64,000 nt of DNA from Endomychus coccineus (Eukaryota > Arthropoda > Insecta > Coleoptera > Endomychidae), in the NCBI GenBank assembly GCA_958510875.1, contig OY294068.1, positions 29,306,297 to 29,370,296 of the forward strand, in the 5' to 3' direction. The position numbers and the translations under genes are program-made. Numbering within the stretch: the stretch's first letter is position 1; each line of letters opens with the position of its first letter. The notes below the pieces were generated by a model. It worked only from the letters and a program-made list of their open reading frames with translations, ran no database searches and was not told the origin of the DNA. Of the stretch, positions 1-20,410 are shown one piece after another.

Positions 1-2100
1 CGAAGTCCATTCAAGGTCGTGGGCCCAAGATAGGGCCCATTTAGTAAGTTTTTTAGCACATTGAAAAATTGAGTATATGTCAAATAGTTTTTGTTTGTTT
101 GATAGTCTGTTTCGGTGAAAAAATAGTATTTTTAATTCGGTTTCTGGTTTCTTATTCTTTGGCGCCAAAATCGATCATTTTGAAAAATCCGTATTTAACG
201 AATTTCAGACGATTTCAGACGTCTTCGATCTAAACTCAACTTCATTAGAAAGATTTCACTATTCTGCACCTAATATCTAAAATTCAAGCATTTTGGTTCA
301 AAGACATAATTTTGGCGCCATTTTGAAAATTTTGGACCACCGAAAAATTCAAATTTTTCGGGGTTAGAAATGTTTTACGGAATCCAAATTCTAGGTTCTA
401 TTAGAGGTTTTCATAACGAGTATTTTAAGTCCTGGCAGATTGATTTGGGCTCAGTAGAAATGAAGCTATACTAATAAATGTGTTTGAGCCTCCATAGGGC
501 CCAATTTTCGGCCTATCGATGCAAACCTTAGAGCAAATTACAGAGAAATACATCGGCTATTTAAGTTTGAAACAGCGTACGGAGATTCGTTCATAATTCT
601 AAGCTATAGCGAATTTCATAATAAAAAACTAGCGCGATATTTCATTCAGCGTCAATAAGCGACGGTCGGCACAATAGATTCCGCGCGCCAAATTATAGTT
701 TTTTGTGTATTTTAAAATGCACCTGAAGGCATAATCGTTTTTGATGAATGTGTGAGTGTATGTAGACGTGTGAACGTGTATATGTGACCGTGACATGATG
801 TTTTTTATAGGGTGTTACATAATACATTTCAATATTTAAACAAAAAAATAAGATTAATGAATAATTTTGTTTTTTTTTCGTATTTATATTTTTTTTGTTT
901 TTTACTTTTCATATTTATTAAAAAATTATCTATATGTCTAATTATTCACAAATAACCCTAAGTTTTCGTTATCACTGTTAGCATATATTGTTAATGATGT
1001 AACATGATCATTATTGACATACGGATCATCGTGATCCGCTTCATCATTTGAGTTTGATAAAATTTTGACTATTTTGATCAACTCATCGGGACGTGCATTT
1101 TTTACTGTGTGAATAGAAGTAAGTCCATTCAGATTTTTGTTTAAATATTGAAATTTGTTATGTAACACCCTATAAAACATCATGTCACGGTCACATATAT
1201 ACGTTCACACGTTCTACACACATTCACACAAAACGATTATAAGCATTCATTAAAAAATGCCGCTAAATGAAATTCCGCGCTAGTTTTTATGATGAAATTC
1301 GTTATAACTTGGAATTGTGAACGAATCTCCGTACGCTGTTTCAAACTTAAATAACCGATGTATTTCTCTGTAATTTACTCTGAGGTTTACGTCGGTAGGC
1401 CCAAACATATTTATTAGTATAGCTTAATTTCTACTTAATCCAAATCAATCTGCTTCAACTTAAAATACTCGTTAAAACCTCTAATAGAACCTAGAATTTG
1501 AATTCCGTAAAAAAATTCTAACCTCGAAAAATTTGAATTTTTCGGTGGTTCAAAATGACGCCTAAGCCATGTCTTCGAACCAAAATGCTTGAATTTTGGA
1601 TATTAGATGCAAAATAATAAAATCTTCCGAATGAATTCAGTTTCAGATCGATAACATAAGTATTTCATCTGAAATTCGTAAAATATGGATTTTTCAAAAT
1701 GACCGATTTTGGCGCCAAATAATGAGGTAGGTCAAAATACCAAAAACAGGAAGAAGAGAAATAAAAATACTATCCTTTCGCTCGAACAGAATATAAAAAA
1801 AACAAAAACTCTGACATATACTCAATTTTTCAATGTGCTAAAAAAACACTAAATGGTCCCTATCTTAGGCCCATGACCTCGAATCGACTTGAGACCGGAG
1901 CCAAAAATCGAGTATCAATTTTTACAACAACTTCTGCTTAAACATTTTCTCATGCAACCCATAGTTTTGTCTCTAAACGCGAAAAATCGGAAAATGGCCA
2001 TTTTTAGGTCCAAAAAATGGCCATAGTTTTTCGAGGGTTAATCCAAATTTAAACTACACCATCGTGTTCAGCGCGTCAAATACATAAGAATAGACCAAAC
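1..2100. repeat. Long fold-back (inverted-repeat) element, left end cut by the window
   Basis: The first ~800 bases return in reverse complement at ~1150-1900. For example, the text around 20-60 (ggtcgtgggcc, gatagggccc) is mirrored at 1855-1890, and the text at 808-840 (gggtgttacat, atttcaatattt) is mirrored at 1140-1170. The spacer is about 840-1140. The right arm runs on to ~2100 and ends with a motif, ACACCATCGTGTTCAGCG, that recurs in the fold-backs at 29.6-30.7 and 45.0-45.65 kb, so the left arm probably begins before base 1. No long coding frame is present; the short frame at 938-1183 lies in the spacer and I do not regard it as a gene. This is a non-autonomous element of unknown superfamily. 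Confidence 0.8.
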
Positions 2101-3770
2101 CCTAAAGAGAGTCATGAAATGATTGGGATGTTTCAAGTCAATTTCAGTATTATACAAATATTTGGATTGTCAAATTTTGATCTTGGTTGTTCTAGGTCTA
2201 ATTCCAACAATCAAGTTTATAATGATAACATTACATGAATGTTTGCCAGTGAATGCAGTTATATTAGGCAGACATTGATTTAATATTGTCAGAACAACAA
2301 TAATGGTCTGCTAACTTGTCCACCAGATCTTCCAAATTAACAATAGTAATTATTATATGAGATAAATGCATGGTTGGCATTATTTGAATTCCTACAGTCA
2401 TTGTCATCTACTAAACTATAGCAGATACAGTAATAATAATATGAACTATTTGCCTTGGAGAAAATGCAGGTTAGGTTTTTGATTAGTCCCGAAATCAAGA
2501 TACATTTTATTAATTGCAACAAAGTTTCTATGAAAACAAACTCCTTCTAGAAATTCACGGTTACTCAGATTCACAGGCATAATATAAACAAATTAATCAT
2601 GGCTTTCTAGATCTTTTAGAAAAACAAAATTTGAGCAATCAGTTCCATCGGGTTTTGCAATCTAAAATAAGATTCCTTGCTGCGTTTCTCTTTCTCATAG
2701 TTCATACCAAAATGTGAATATTTCCATCATTTGTTAAATCAAAAGATACTTGACATTATGATCAATAGGTTTGAAGTGCAATTCTGGTCTATTTATAGTT
2801 GGCTTGGTTTTGCTGTTTTTTCGATTATCTTCGATCAGTTACACACATGATAGAATTTTGTGTTTAGTTTAAATCTCAAACATAATTAATTATGAAAACG
2901 ATCTACATAATAGAACTTCTAAAATTACTGTCAGTCACATGAAAGCTCTGTAATTGAATTTTCATAGGTTAAAATACTTCAAAATGTTGATAATTAGTTA
3001 TTTGTCCCATACTATCTGTCATTTGACATTCCAAATAGTTGATATAATTATTTTCGGACAATTTATTCCTAGTTACCTTATGTTATGAATAATATAAAAC
3101 TTTTAGCATACCCGCTTTCTTAATATTTTAGAAAAGTGAAATCACGCCGATTCATTTTGAATAGGTTCACTATCCTCATAAGTAGGTGTTGTTATTCAAC
3201 CTTTGTTGTATCTATTTCAGTTTAAGAGATCGGTGATTATTTTCGTTTTGAGAAAATTTGAAACTGAATGTTATTATATTTAAAATATTTTTTTTGTTTA
3301 CATTTGCCTGTTTTGTATTCTACTATAATAAATACTGAATTGTGTAATGTTCTTGTTTTTTTTCTTAGTTGCAAAATAACTTATTATAACAAATAATTAT
3401 TTATTATAGTAAACAATACGCGCAAATAGAATTCTGCAGTTGTAATTCAATTATGTGAACTCGGAAAGTTTTGAATGATATTCTGGATTGATCACTTCTT
3501 GTTGAGAAACTTTCAAGATGTTTGAAGATGAGAAAAGACTACTTACCACATACTGTGATTTGATATTTTGAAAGGTTTCAGTTTGAATTAAAGAAAAACG
3601 TTATTTAAAAAAATATATTAATATTTTATCTGCGTTGTTGGGTATGCAAATTAATTAATTTAATAATAATTTGTCTCGCTGAAATGGAATTTGAATTAAT
3701 ATTGGTAACATTTATTACTGCTGAGTATTCCACTATATATAAATAGATATATACTCATATAAACAAACCC
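2101..3770. other. Intergenic stretch, nothing recognised
   Basis: AT-rich sequence with only short random open frames and no recognisable protein similarity, TIR pair or RNA gene. It could be intron of a gene whose candidate last exon is at 5967-6193, but nothing here shows this. Confidence 0.4.
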
Positions 3771-3778
3771 TTCCACTG

Positions 3779-4027
3779 CAAAGAGTTCTATATAAAGAGT
3801 AGACAAGTAGTGTGTTAAGCATAGGAAAGCGCTGGTAAGTTGATGGACATTCTGTCTTCGCACATGTGCGCTCTCACTGTCTCCCCTTCTACACCGTAAG
3901 ATTCGATTACATAAAATCACAATATTTACGTGCGACTGAGAGCGCAGTACATGTGCGAGAAGGACACGATGTCCATCAACTTACCAGTAAAAGGCTTAGT
4001 TGTCTACTCTATATATAGAACTCTTTG
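3779..4027. mobile_element. MITE with perfect 8-bp target-site duplication
   Basis: This 249-bp element has terminal inverted repeats that begin CAAAGAGTTCTATATA and continue through AGAGTAGACAA; the interior arms (aagttgatggacat, gcgctctcac) also pair. It is flanked on both sides by TTCCACTG (3771-3778 and 4028-4035), an exact 8-bp duplication. An 8-bp duplication fits hAT or P-type transposases. It has no coding capacity. Confidence 0.85.
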
Positions 4028-4455
4028 TTCCACTGAGAGTGATTCATCCTGATTGAATTTCTATATTTTCACTTGCCAAATAATCCCAGTATTTGAATCT
4101 TCATTCTTAATTCCTCTATTAATATAGAGGCACATTTTTCCACACTATTTTTTTTGAGAATGAATACAAATCTAAAAAAATTCAAGCAAAGGCTTATAAT
4201 CATCATTAATTACATATGCCGTAGCACTTAAATACGCAATTATAAAATTTTTCCAGATTACAAATAAATATATGTTTATTATATCAATTAAATTAACATA
4301 CACAACTTATGCGTGTGTGTAAAGTTTCCGAAATTAAAAAAAGCACTAATTAGGTTCATATACAATTCACATAGGCTAAGCTATTAAATATTCTGTGAAT
4401 TTTTGATACTATTTACTTGAAACGAATAGAATTCGTATTTGATTATATTAAATTT

Positions 4456-5888
4456 AGTCCAGTCGCTGTGCAATTGAGTTAAAAGTAAAAATTTATTTTT
4501 TCCACATCTCTGTTTTACGATTGATTTTTTTGTTTTCTGGGGTGCTGATCATGAATATGTTGGTTAAAAATTCGAAAACCTGATGCGTCAAAAAGTGGCA
4601 ATTTTTCGGAATTTTCGTCATTTTTGCGTTTTAAACGAAAAGAAAGCATTTGGTCGGATAACTGCTAGGAGCAAAGTTATAGAGGAAAATGCATCGCATG
4701 GCGCTAATTAGAAGCCTGTAAGTCAAGAGGGGCCCGATCAAAGACCCACTTTCGATTTTTTTTTTTGGTAAATTTAAAATTCAATTTCCTATTAGAGATT
4801 TTTCTTTACGAACTTTTTTTCTGCTGAAAGGTACCATTTCATATTTACTTTTTACCCAAATTTTATTTTATTGTATTTCCTTTTCCCCTACTTTTCAAAG
4901 AGATTTATCCGAAATGATAAAAAAAAATCAAAAATTCAAAATTTAGAGGTTTTTGTGAAATCTAGATCGATTTGTAGCGCGGCTGCATTTTTTCGTCCTT
5001 TTTCCTTTTCTTTAACTCTCGCTAGAATTTTTTTAAAAGGAGCGATGTTTTAGGGTTAGATAGAATAAGGACTCTTTTTTAAAAAATCTTGGCTTTTTCA
5101 AAAAGGGCGAAAAATACGCCCACTACAGGCCCAAACATAGAAATAGAGATATCTCGAGTTCTACTTATCAAAAAAGGGTTTCAAGGGCGTAAAATACGCA
5201 TTAAACGATCCTCTATTTGAATACAAAACTTGAAGTTTATACGAGTTTTCTAACCTAAAAATTTGAATTTTTTTTGGACGGACGCAAAATTTTTAAAATG
5301 GCCTAGTTTCTCTTGTTTACAAGAAAAGTGGTTGGATATGGATATGTTATAGAGGGCATCAAACTCTTCAATTTGCATTTTCGTTTGGGTCAAAAGACCC
5401 ATTTTTGGCCCCGCAATCGTAAAAATACGATTTTTCCAAGATGGCGGATTTTGGCGCAAAAAAAAAAGAAGGGAAAAAAATCAAAATTGGGTCGAAAGTA
5501 AATATGAAATGTTACCTTTATCAGAAAATGAACTTCCTAAAGCAAAATCTGTAATAGGAAATCAAATTTTAATTTAACCAAAAAAAATTCCGAACATGGT
5601 CCTTCAATCGTGCCCTTCTTGACTTTAGACTTCTAATTAACGCCATTCGATGCGATTTGACGTCTACAACTTTACTCCTAGCAGTTTATTCAATAAAATG
5701 CGTTCTTTCCGTTTAAAACGCAAAAATTACCATTTTTTCACTTAAAATGGCCAATATATTGGAACGCATCAGGTTTTCGTATTTGCAACTAACATATTCG
5801 TGATCAGCACCTCAAAAAAAACATAAAAATCAATCATAAAATAGATATGTGGAAAAAATAAAAATCCCAATTGCACAGCGACTGACTA
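4456..5888. repeat. Long fold-back element, ~1.4 kb
   Basis: The left end (agtccagtcgctgtgcaat, 4456) and right end (attgcacagcgactgact, ending ~5888) are inverted copies. The pairing continues inward: ggtgctgatcatgaatatg at ~4541 with the mirrored catattcgtgatcagcacc at ~5790, and gcgctaattagaagcc at ~4700 with the mirrored block at ~5630. The arms are ~600 bp or more and imperfect. The open frames inside (4871-5053, 5250-5501) are low-complexity and are not genes. Confidence 0.8.
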
Positions 5889-5966
5889 ATTGAGGAAAAT
5901 ATGAATATAAAAACTGAATCACAGACCTCGAACGAAACCTTATATAATTCATTTCTTTATAATTAG

Positions 5967-6193
5967 AAAGGAAGCAGAAGAGGAAGGTAACTAAGAAAGA
6001 GTCTTCTTATAGTTTAGATGATTCAGAAGAAGACTCTGATCCCTATGGTGGAGGCAGTTCTTCATCAGAGGCGTCATTCTCCGATTATGAAGTTGATTCC
6101 GATTCGAGCGATTCTCAAGAAATGGAAGAAAACAGTGAAGAACTCAAAAGGACAATCAAAGAAGCGAACAAATGGACCAAGAGGTTTAAATAG
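5967..6193 (+). CDS. Candidate terminal exon: basic start, acidic Ser-rich tail, unidentified gene
   Basis: A good splice acceptor (pyrimidine-rich tract then aattag) precedes 5967. From there one frame is open for 74 codons to TAG at 6191-6193. It starts with a basic run (RKQKRKVTKK), passes through an acidic serine-rich section (DDSEEDSDPYGGGSSSSEA, DSDSSDSQEMEE) and ends KWTKRFK. Such a composition is common in tails of nuclear proteins and is unlike the surrounding AT-rich DNA. I do not recognise the protein. No upstream exon could be found on this strand within the window, so the rest of the gene, if real, lies to the left of base 1 or has been lost. A transposon-derived fragment is the alternative. 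Confidence 0.35.
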
Positions 6194-6454
6194 TTTACGA
6201 TACCATTTTATTAAAAATTTTTATAATTTTACCATGGCATATATTTACATTATAGTTGTATTCGCCAAACAAATATTTTTTCAGTAATTTTGTATACAAT
6301 TTCCAAATCTGTTTATTATTTTATAGTGATTGATGAAATTAAAATTTTTAGTTTAGTTTCCATGTTTTGATTATATAACAGATGTTATTTTCAGGAATAT
6401 TACAAAATGCCTGGCCACAAAATTTCCTTTTTGGACCATGTAACATGATTCTTT

Positions 6455-7339
6455 CTAGGCCCAAAAATTATTTTCATAGTCATTCAAGAGGAAGCCAAAC
6501 TTCTTGTTCAGATCACGAAGATGCTGAAAACGATTGTCGAACTCAACCTGGAGCCTATCAATAGCGTTTGCAAAAACGCGACGTTGTTCTTTCTCTGCCG
6601 AAAGGCCTGCATCTTCAGCTAACTCTCCAGACATTCGGCGACGTCTTCTTCTTCTTCGTTCGACGTTGATTCCCCATCGGTCACATTTTTGTTTCGCGTC
6701 TGCAATCGCGGCAGTACACAAATCGTGTACTATGTGTGTGTGTGTGCTAAGTTGTGTTGAAGAGAGTCGAGGTCGTTGGCAGCATCTGCAAAATTCATTG
6801 CAGGATCTTGAAGTCTTTTGAATGCGTTCAATTCTCCGCAAAACTTGGTCCCAAAAGTAGAGAAAGTCGAATATCAGCATTCTGTGTGCAAGGCTTCCTG
6901 CTTCATTTCTAGTTTCCGGCGTCAATTCTGAATTTTCACTCATTTTTTCGAGCAGATCCAAAATAGAATTCAGATGTTCAAAGACGACACTGACAGCGTC
7001 ATACCTAGCACTCCATCTGGTTTGAGATTCCTGTTTCACTGTTCTCTTCACTGCACTTTTCAGCACCGTATAGTTGACTGAGAGAAGAACACGTACAAAG
7101 CCTCTATAGTGCCGAAGTGAGTGAGGACAGATGCCTCTTAATTAGCTGCATGAAGTTACTAGAAGAATCTTATCCTGCTGTTCAGACAGCTGTGCGCCCT
7201 AAATTTTTATCGTGAATTTCTTTTCCGTGAAATTTTTTTCCGACAGATATTTATAAACTTAGACATTTCCAAATTTGGCGCCCCCCTGGATCCGGCGCCC
7301 GGGGCACTTTCCCCCCTCTGCCCCCACGCTACGCCACTG
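6455..7339 (-). pseudogene. hAT-type (ZMYM1-like) transposase fragment with 5' terminal repeat
   Basis: An open frame at 7066-6455 gives ~203 residues including the block TRWSARYDAVSVVFEHL, a pattern typical of the ZMYM1-like hAT transposases that are abundant in insects and other animals. The sequence then degenerates. On the same strand the element begins at 7339 with CAGTGGCGTAGCGTGGGG, a hAT-type terminus, followed by the GC-rich leader. The N-terminal zinc-finger part and the other terminus were not found, so it is a truncated copy and unlikely to be functional. Confidence 0.65.
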
Positions 7340-8361
7340 CATGGAGTTAGGTTACTAGTCAATGATGACAACCCAACTATATGACATTGAAAAGAATGGA
7401 AATAAAAAATACAATGGAATAAATGTGGTAAAAAATATTAACTTTATATTATCTTTATTGAAAAAATTGATCAATTGATATAAGAATAAAGTGTATACTT
7501 TCCACAAGTATACAATTAATCAATTTCTCTAAAAGATGATGAAACCAATGAAACAGTCAAATTCTAAAGTGTAAAATGTATTTAAAATAGTTGTGCATAA
7601 AAATGTTTATATTGTATTATAATAATTTTAATAAAAAATATTAATTTTAATCATTCTAATTAGCTAGACATATTCTTAATTGACAGCTTTACAATAAGGA
7701 GTAGAAAAAGATTTGAATGTAATTACTCACACATATAAAGTTATGGATAGTCATTTCAGTAAATACCTACAGTAAACAGCAATATACTTTACAGCTAAAT
7801 AGATGTATCTTTGTGTAATCACTAACATGCAAACTGTTAGGGTAGCAAATTCAATAAGAGCATAATATTATTTAAACTTGTCCCTTGAACATCTAATTAT
7901 ATTGAAGCCATCTTCTTACATTACTAACTAGAAACAATGGACATTAGAAATACAAAATGCTGAATGAAGTCATTCTACAACTTTTCTATCAACTTTGATA
8001 CAAGATTATACATATTAGTTTCCATTTGAAAACAAATTCCTGCACAATCTCCATGTGGTTTGTAACCATAGACCGTATTAGAAAGTCTGTTTGAAACACT
8101 TGAATCAGTAAACATTAGATATCTTAATATTATTTCAGTCCAAATTTATATCAAAGTAACATTTACATAGGATGTTTGATGACAAATAGCAGAGTTAAAC
8201 TACATTGAGAAATAGTCTAGCAATCCAGAATAACAATATTTACTAAATTTACATGATTGTCAATAAATGCACATGCAATGAAAGTAAATAGGGTCTTAGA
8301 TTTTCAGAAAAAAGGAAATTTCAGTTACTTATCTTTAAGTGACTAGGTCAACTGCATCCTA
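7340..8361. other. Downstream flank of LRR1, no gene seen
   Basis: AT-rich sequence 3' of the minus-strand LRR1 gene. It probably contains the LRR1 3' UTR in its right part. No repeats or open frames of note. Confidence 0.4.
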
Positions 8362-9624
8362 TCAAATGACTGGATTTCTTGATCTATTATAAAAAGTTGA
8401 TTTGAAACATTTGGCAGAGCAGAAATAACAGTTGATGGGAACATAACAGGAGTATTGATCAGAATTCACAGTTTGAGAAACCGAGGATAATTGTAGCATA
8501 CGAAGTTGGTGTATAAACACCTCAAAACAAGCTCTTCCACACACACAATACTTCGCACAATCCAAGTAATCTACCAGAGTTTTTGGTACAATTTCTGAAT
8601 TATATTCAAGTCTTAAATTCAATGTTCTTCTGCTTGCATCTTCTTTTAAGCTACACACTGGTAAAGGTTTCAGAGAATCAGCAGATGGAACACATTGACA
8701 ACCAGAATCGAAGTTATTATTCGAAATGTTTAAGGTTTGAAGCCGCCACTTTTTCACGCTTCCTGGTAATTCAGTGATCAAATTATTTGAGGCATCCAAT
8801 TCTCTCAAATGTCTCAAATTACCAATACCTGCTGGCAGTTTTGTCAGTTGATTGTATTGTACATTCAGAGATACTAATTTGTGAAGTTTTGCGATTTGAT
8901 CTGGTAAATATTTTAGATTATTATTAGATAAATTCAACAGCTGTAATGATTTTGATAAATTACCTCCAAGCCAATACCACTGACTCGGAGCACTGTTCCC
9001 AAATTCATTGAAAGACAAATCTAGAGCTGATAAATTAGGTAACTTGTTTATATCTTCAGGTAGCATTTTTATGCAATTTTTACTTAAATTCAGAACTTTC
9101 AGTCGGTTAAGTTTCAATATACCTAAATCTAAGGATTGTCTATTTATATCCATAATACTTAGCACTTCCAGAGTTCTTGGGAAGCCCCTAACAGGATAAT
9201 GGGCTCGTGTGGTAATATGCAACTTAGTTGGTGCAATGTCTTTGGCAGCAACTGGAGTAACTGACATGCTTGAGTATGTCATTTCCTTCGGAGATATTTT
9301 ATTCTGTAGTGCTCGCTTCAAGAGGTGCAGGAAGCTTTTGAGCTGAATAAAATCGGCTTGCATACAAAGATCGTGAGGAGGATTCTTAATCTGTATCGTC
9401 GCTTTTCCATCATTAACAAACTTTGTGAAAACTTGACTTACATTTCCTTTCAACAGGTATCTCGTTCCAAGTTTATTTTGGTCTGTGAAAAGTATTAAAC
9501 AATATTCATCAGATTTTGGATTCTTACAAAGAGCCAATGTTGACCTTATATGTCCTTTTGCAGAATTTATTCCTAGTGAAGGAAGTAATCTATTTCGAAC
9601 CGAGATTTTGCAAACCAATTTCAT
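8362..9624 (-). CDS. LRR1: Leucine-rich repeat protein 1 (CUL2 ubiquitin-ligase substrate receptor)
   Basis: Single-exon gene of 420 residues, close to the length of vertebrate LRR1 (PPIL5). The N-terminus (MKLVCKISVRNRLLPSLGI, then a block GTRYLLKGNVSQVFTKFV) matches the family's non-LRR domain of ~150 residues. About five leucine-rich repeats follow at ~150-310 (e.g. LKVLNLSKNCIKMLP, LQLLNLSNNNLKYLP, LVSLNVQYNQLTKLP). The C-terminus carries the family's cysteine cluster (KYCVCGRAC and YFCSAKCF). In animals LRR1 is the substrate receptor of a CUL2 ligase that ubiquitylates the replicative helicase at termination so that it can be unloaded; it acts in the nucleus. The chosen ATG at 9624 gives the family's start. 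The gene is head to head with CNOT11, with ~690 bp between the two starts. The frame is intact. Confidence 0.9.
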   Translation of the reverse strand: MKLVCKISVRNRLLPSLGINSAKGHIRSTLALCKNPKSDEYCLILFTDQNKLGTRYLLKGNVSQVFTKFVNDGKATIQIKNPPHDLCMQADFIQLKSFLHLLKRALQNKISPKEMTYSSMSVTPVAAKDIAPTKLHITTRAHYPVRGFPRTLEVLSIMDINRQSLDLGILKLNRLKVLNLSKNCIKMLPEDINKLPNLSALDLSFNEFGNSAPSQWYWLGGNLSKSLQLLNLSNNNLKYLPDQIAKLHKLVSLNVQYNQLTKLPAGIGNLRHLRELDASNNLITELPGSVKKWRLQTLNISNNNFDSGCQCVPSADSLKPLPVCSLKEDASRRTLNLRLEYNSEIVPKTLVDYLDCAKYCVCGRACFEVFIHQLRMLQLSSVSQTVNSDQYSCYVPINCYFCSAKCFKSTFYNRSRNPVI

Positions 9625-9934
9625 TATTTATTACATATAAACGACCAAAATAAATAATAAATTGAATTGAGTTTTAATTTATGTACTGAATACCGTTCAG
9701 TGGCGTAGCGTAGGCAGTAGACACTTCAACCACAAGCACAAGATACTTCTATTATTCTTTGCTTATACAGTATCTTCGCCAGAGAAAATTCAACTATATC
9801 TCTATGATGTGTAATTCACTTAAACATATGGGTAAAAGCGTTCTAACGAAACAGTCCCTCTAATAAATTATAAAAGAGTTCACACTGTGAATACTCTAAA
9901 ACATTATAAATAAGAAAACATTACCCGTAACCAC

Positions 9935-10100
9935 TAAAAATACTGTTAAAGTGCTGAGAACCTTTCGGCTACCAAGTAGATGTCATCAGAGTAAATTAAA
10001 TTATAAATCAAAAGGTATGTTTAAATACTGTTTAGAGATAATAATACAAACAAGTGGTTACCCTCAGCTGGAGATAAATCGGAATTTAATGAATTCCTAT
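9935..10100 (-). repeat. Dispersed repeat family A, copy 1 (carries a hammerhead motif)
   Basis: About 165 bp shared with 15801-15976. Both contain ctaaaaatact, acctttcggctaccaagt, tcatcag and, at the far end, ttaccctcagctggagat with aatcggaattta. The identity is clear by eye, with scattered substitutions and small indels. It lies in the LRR1-CNOT11 intergenic region. The strand is given by the ribozyme motif. The parent element is unknown; a Penelope-like or similar retroelement terminus is likely. Confidence 0.7.
9952..9993 (-). ncRNA. Minimal type-I hammerhead ribozyme motif (family A, decayed)
   Basis: Read on the minus strand: stem I 5' strand TACT (9993-9990); core CTGATGA (9989-9983); stem II with CTAC/GTAG around a TTG loop; GAAA (9966-9963); a 2-bp stem III (A-U, G-C) closed by a 3-nt loop; cleavage triplet CUC (9958-9956); stem I 3' strand AGCA. 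One of the four stem I pairs is a mismatch, and the outer stem II pairs are lost relative to copy 2. The order and spacing are those of hammerheads. Activity is untested and probably weak. Confidence 0.55.
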
Positions 10101-10315
10101 TTCGTTTATGTACCTACGACAACGACCGTGGTTTATATTAAGTGATATCCATAGATTTAGGTACCTAAATTTTGCAGTGTAAAGGAAATGTATACTGTGG
10201 TGATTTCTATCTATGCGTAGAAATTATATATGTATCTATGGAATTCACATCTCATTTCTCATATTTTGGCAAAAATTTATAGAGGTTATTTGTTTTAAAA
10301 TTGATGAAAACAATA

Positions 10316-19249
<8,934 letters not shown>

Positions 19250-19988
19250 AAATCAAGACACATAATGACAATCGAAATGATCATAATTTATTTAATTGGA
19301 CAGTTTCTTTGAAAAAGAAATTTTAGTAAGTACTGTGTACTATAAGATCAGATGCCCTAATTTTTTACCTAAAATATTCTGGTGATTATACGTAACTGTT
19401 ATCATGAAAATGTATCTATTTTATTAAATTATACTATTGCATAAGTTATTCTTTTAATTATGATTAGATATGATCCGTTTTTAATTAAAGATTTTTCAAC
19501 CAATATCAGCTTTGTTATTTTTTTATTCTCATACAATTTCTCATAGTTGATGTAATTAATTTAATGGGCATAAGAACGTTTCGTTTTACTAGCACTCTTA
19601 TGGAACAATAATAACTGCAGTTTCCATCAATTTCAGAGTAAAACCTAAACCAGTGAATAACAGCTTACCATTTTACAGTTTGTGCGGTATAATGAAGAGA
19701 GAATTACATTATTTGAATAGGTACTTCGAATTATTGTGAATAAATCAGTTCAACTTGGTCATTAAATAACTGAGATGGATCTTTATTGTAGTTTTTCCAA
19801 ATTTTCAATCATTCTAATAGGTTCAACTTCTGTCCCTTTGTACAACTATAAAAACACAGTCTGCAAATGGTTTGAAAACTTGAAATCGTTTTTTTTTTGT
19901 GATTGTAGGATTGATAGAATCTACAATGTTATTTAAATCTAATCTATATTGAGCGACCTGATGGATATACAAGGTATTACAATATTAA
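19250..19988. other. CNOT11 downstream flank, nothing else seen
   Basis: AT-rich sequence after the CNOT11 stop, with no repeat pair or open frame of note. It probably includes the 3' UTR. Confidence 0.4.
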
Positions 19989-20407
19989 GGGGACGTTCAT
20001 AAATGACGTAACGCTAAAAATAGTCGCTTTGCCCCCCCCCCCCTTAGTCACACTGTCACAATTTTTTCTCCCCCCCAAAAAATTACGTCACATTTCAGTT
20101 GATACCCCTGCAAATGGGATTTAAACGTTATATAAATTTCTCTTCTTATTACCAACAAATGATTGAATCATTCACTATGATTTTAGTTCTACGAATTCAC
20201 AATCCATAAGAATCAATGTAAAAGGCCCAGTCGATAAAAACGAAAACCATATATTAGAAAACGCGCGCTCTAATTCAAAAAATATAGACTGGAATAATTT
20301 TTTAATAAAGAAGTGTGCATCACGCTGATTCTCTCCCCCTAACCCCTCATGCCACGATTGTCTAGCCTCCCTACCCTAAGCGCGTTACGTCATTTATGGA
20401 CGTCCCC
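19989..20407. mobile_element. Harbinger-like MITE with TAA target duplication
   Basis: 419 bp with inverted termini GGGGACGTTCATAAATGACG and CGTCATTTATGGACGTCCCC, flanked by TAA on both sides (19986-19988, 20408-20410). TAA or TTA duplications are the hallmark of PIF/Harbinger elements. The interior has a run of ~12 C followed by a second C run. No coding capacity. Confidence 0.75.
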
Positions 20408-20410
20408 TAA

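Noticed and set aside
938..1183. 81-residue minus-strand frame
   Set aside because: It lies in the spacer of a fold-back element, with no domain and AT-driven composition.
9698..9717. CAGTGGCGTAGCGTAGGC, like the hAT terminus at 7339
   Set aside because: Only ~14 bases match and no element body or partner terminus follows; too short to annotate.
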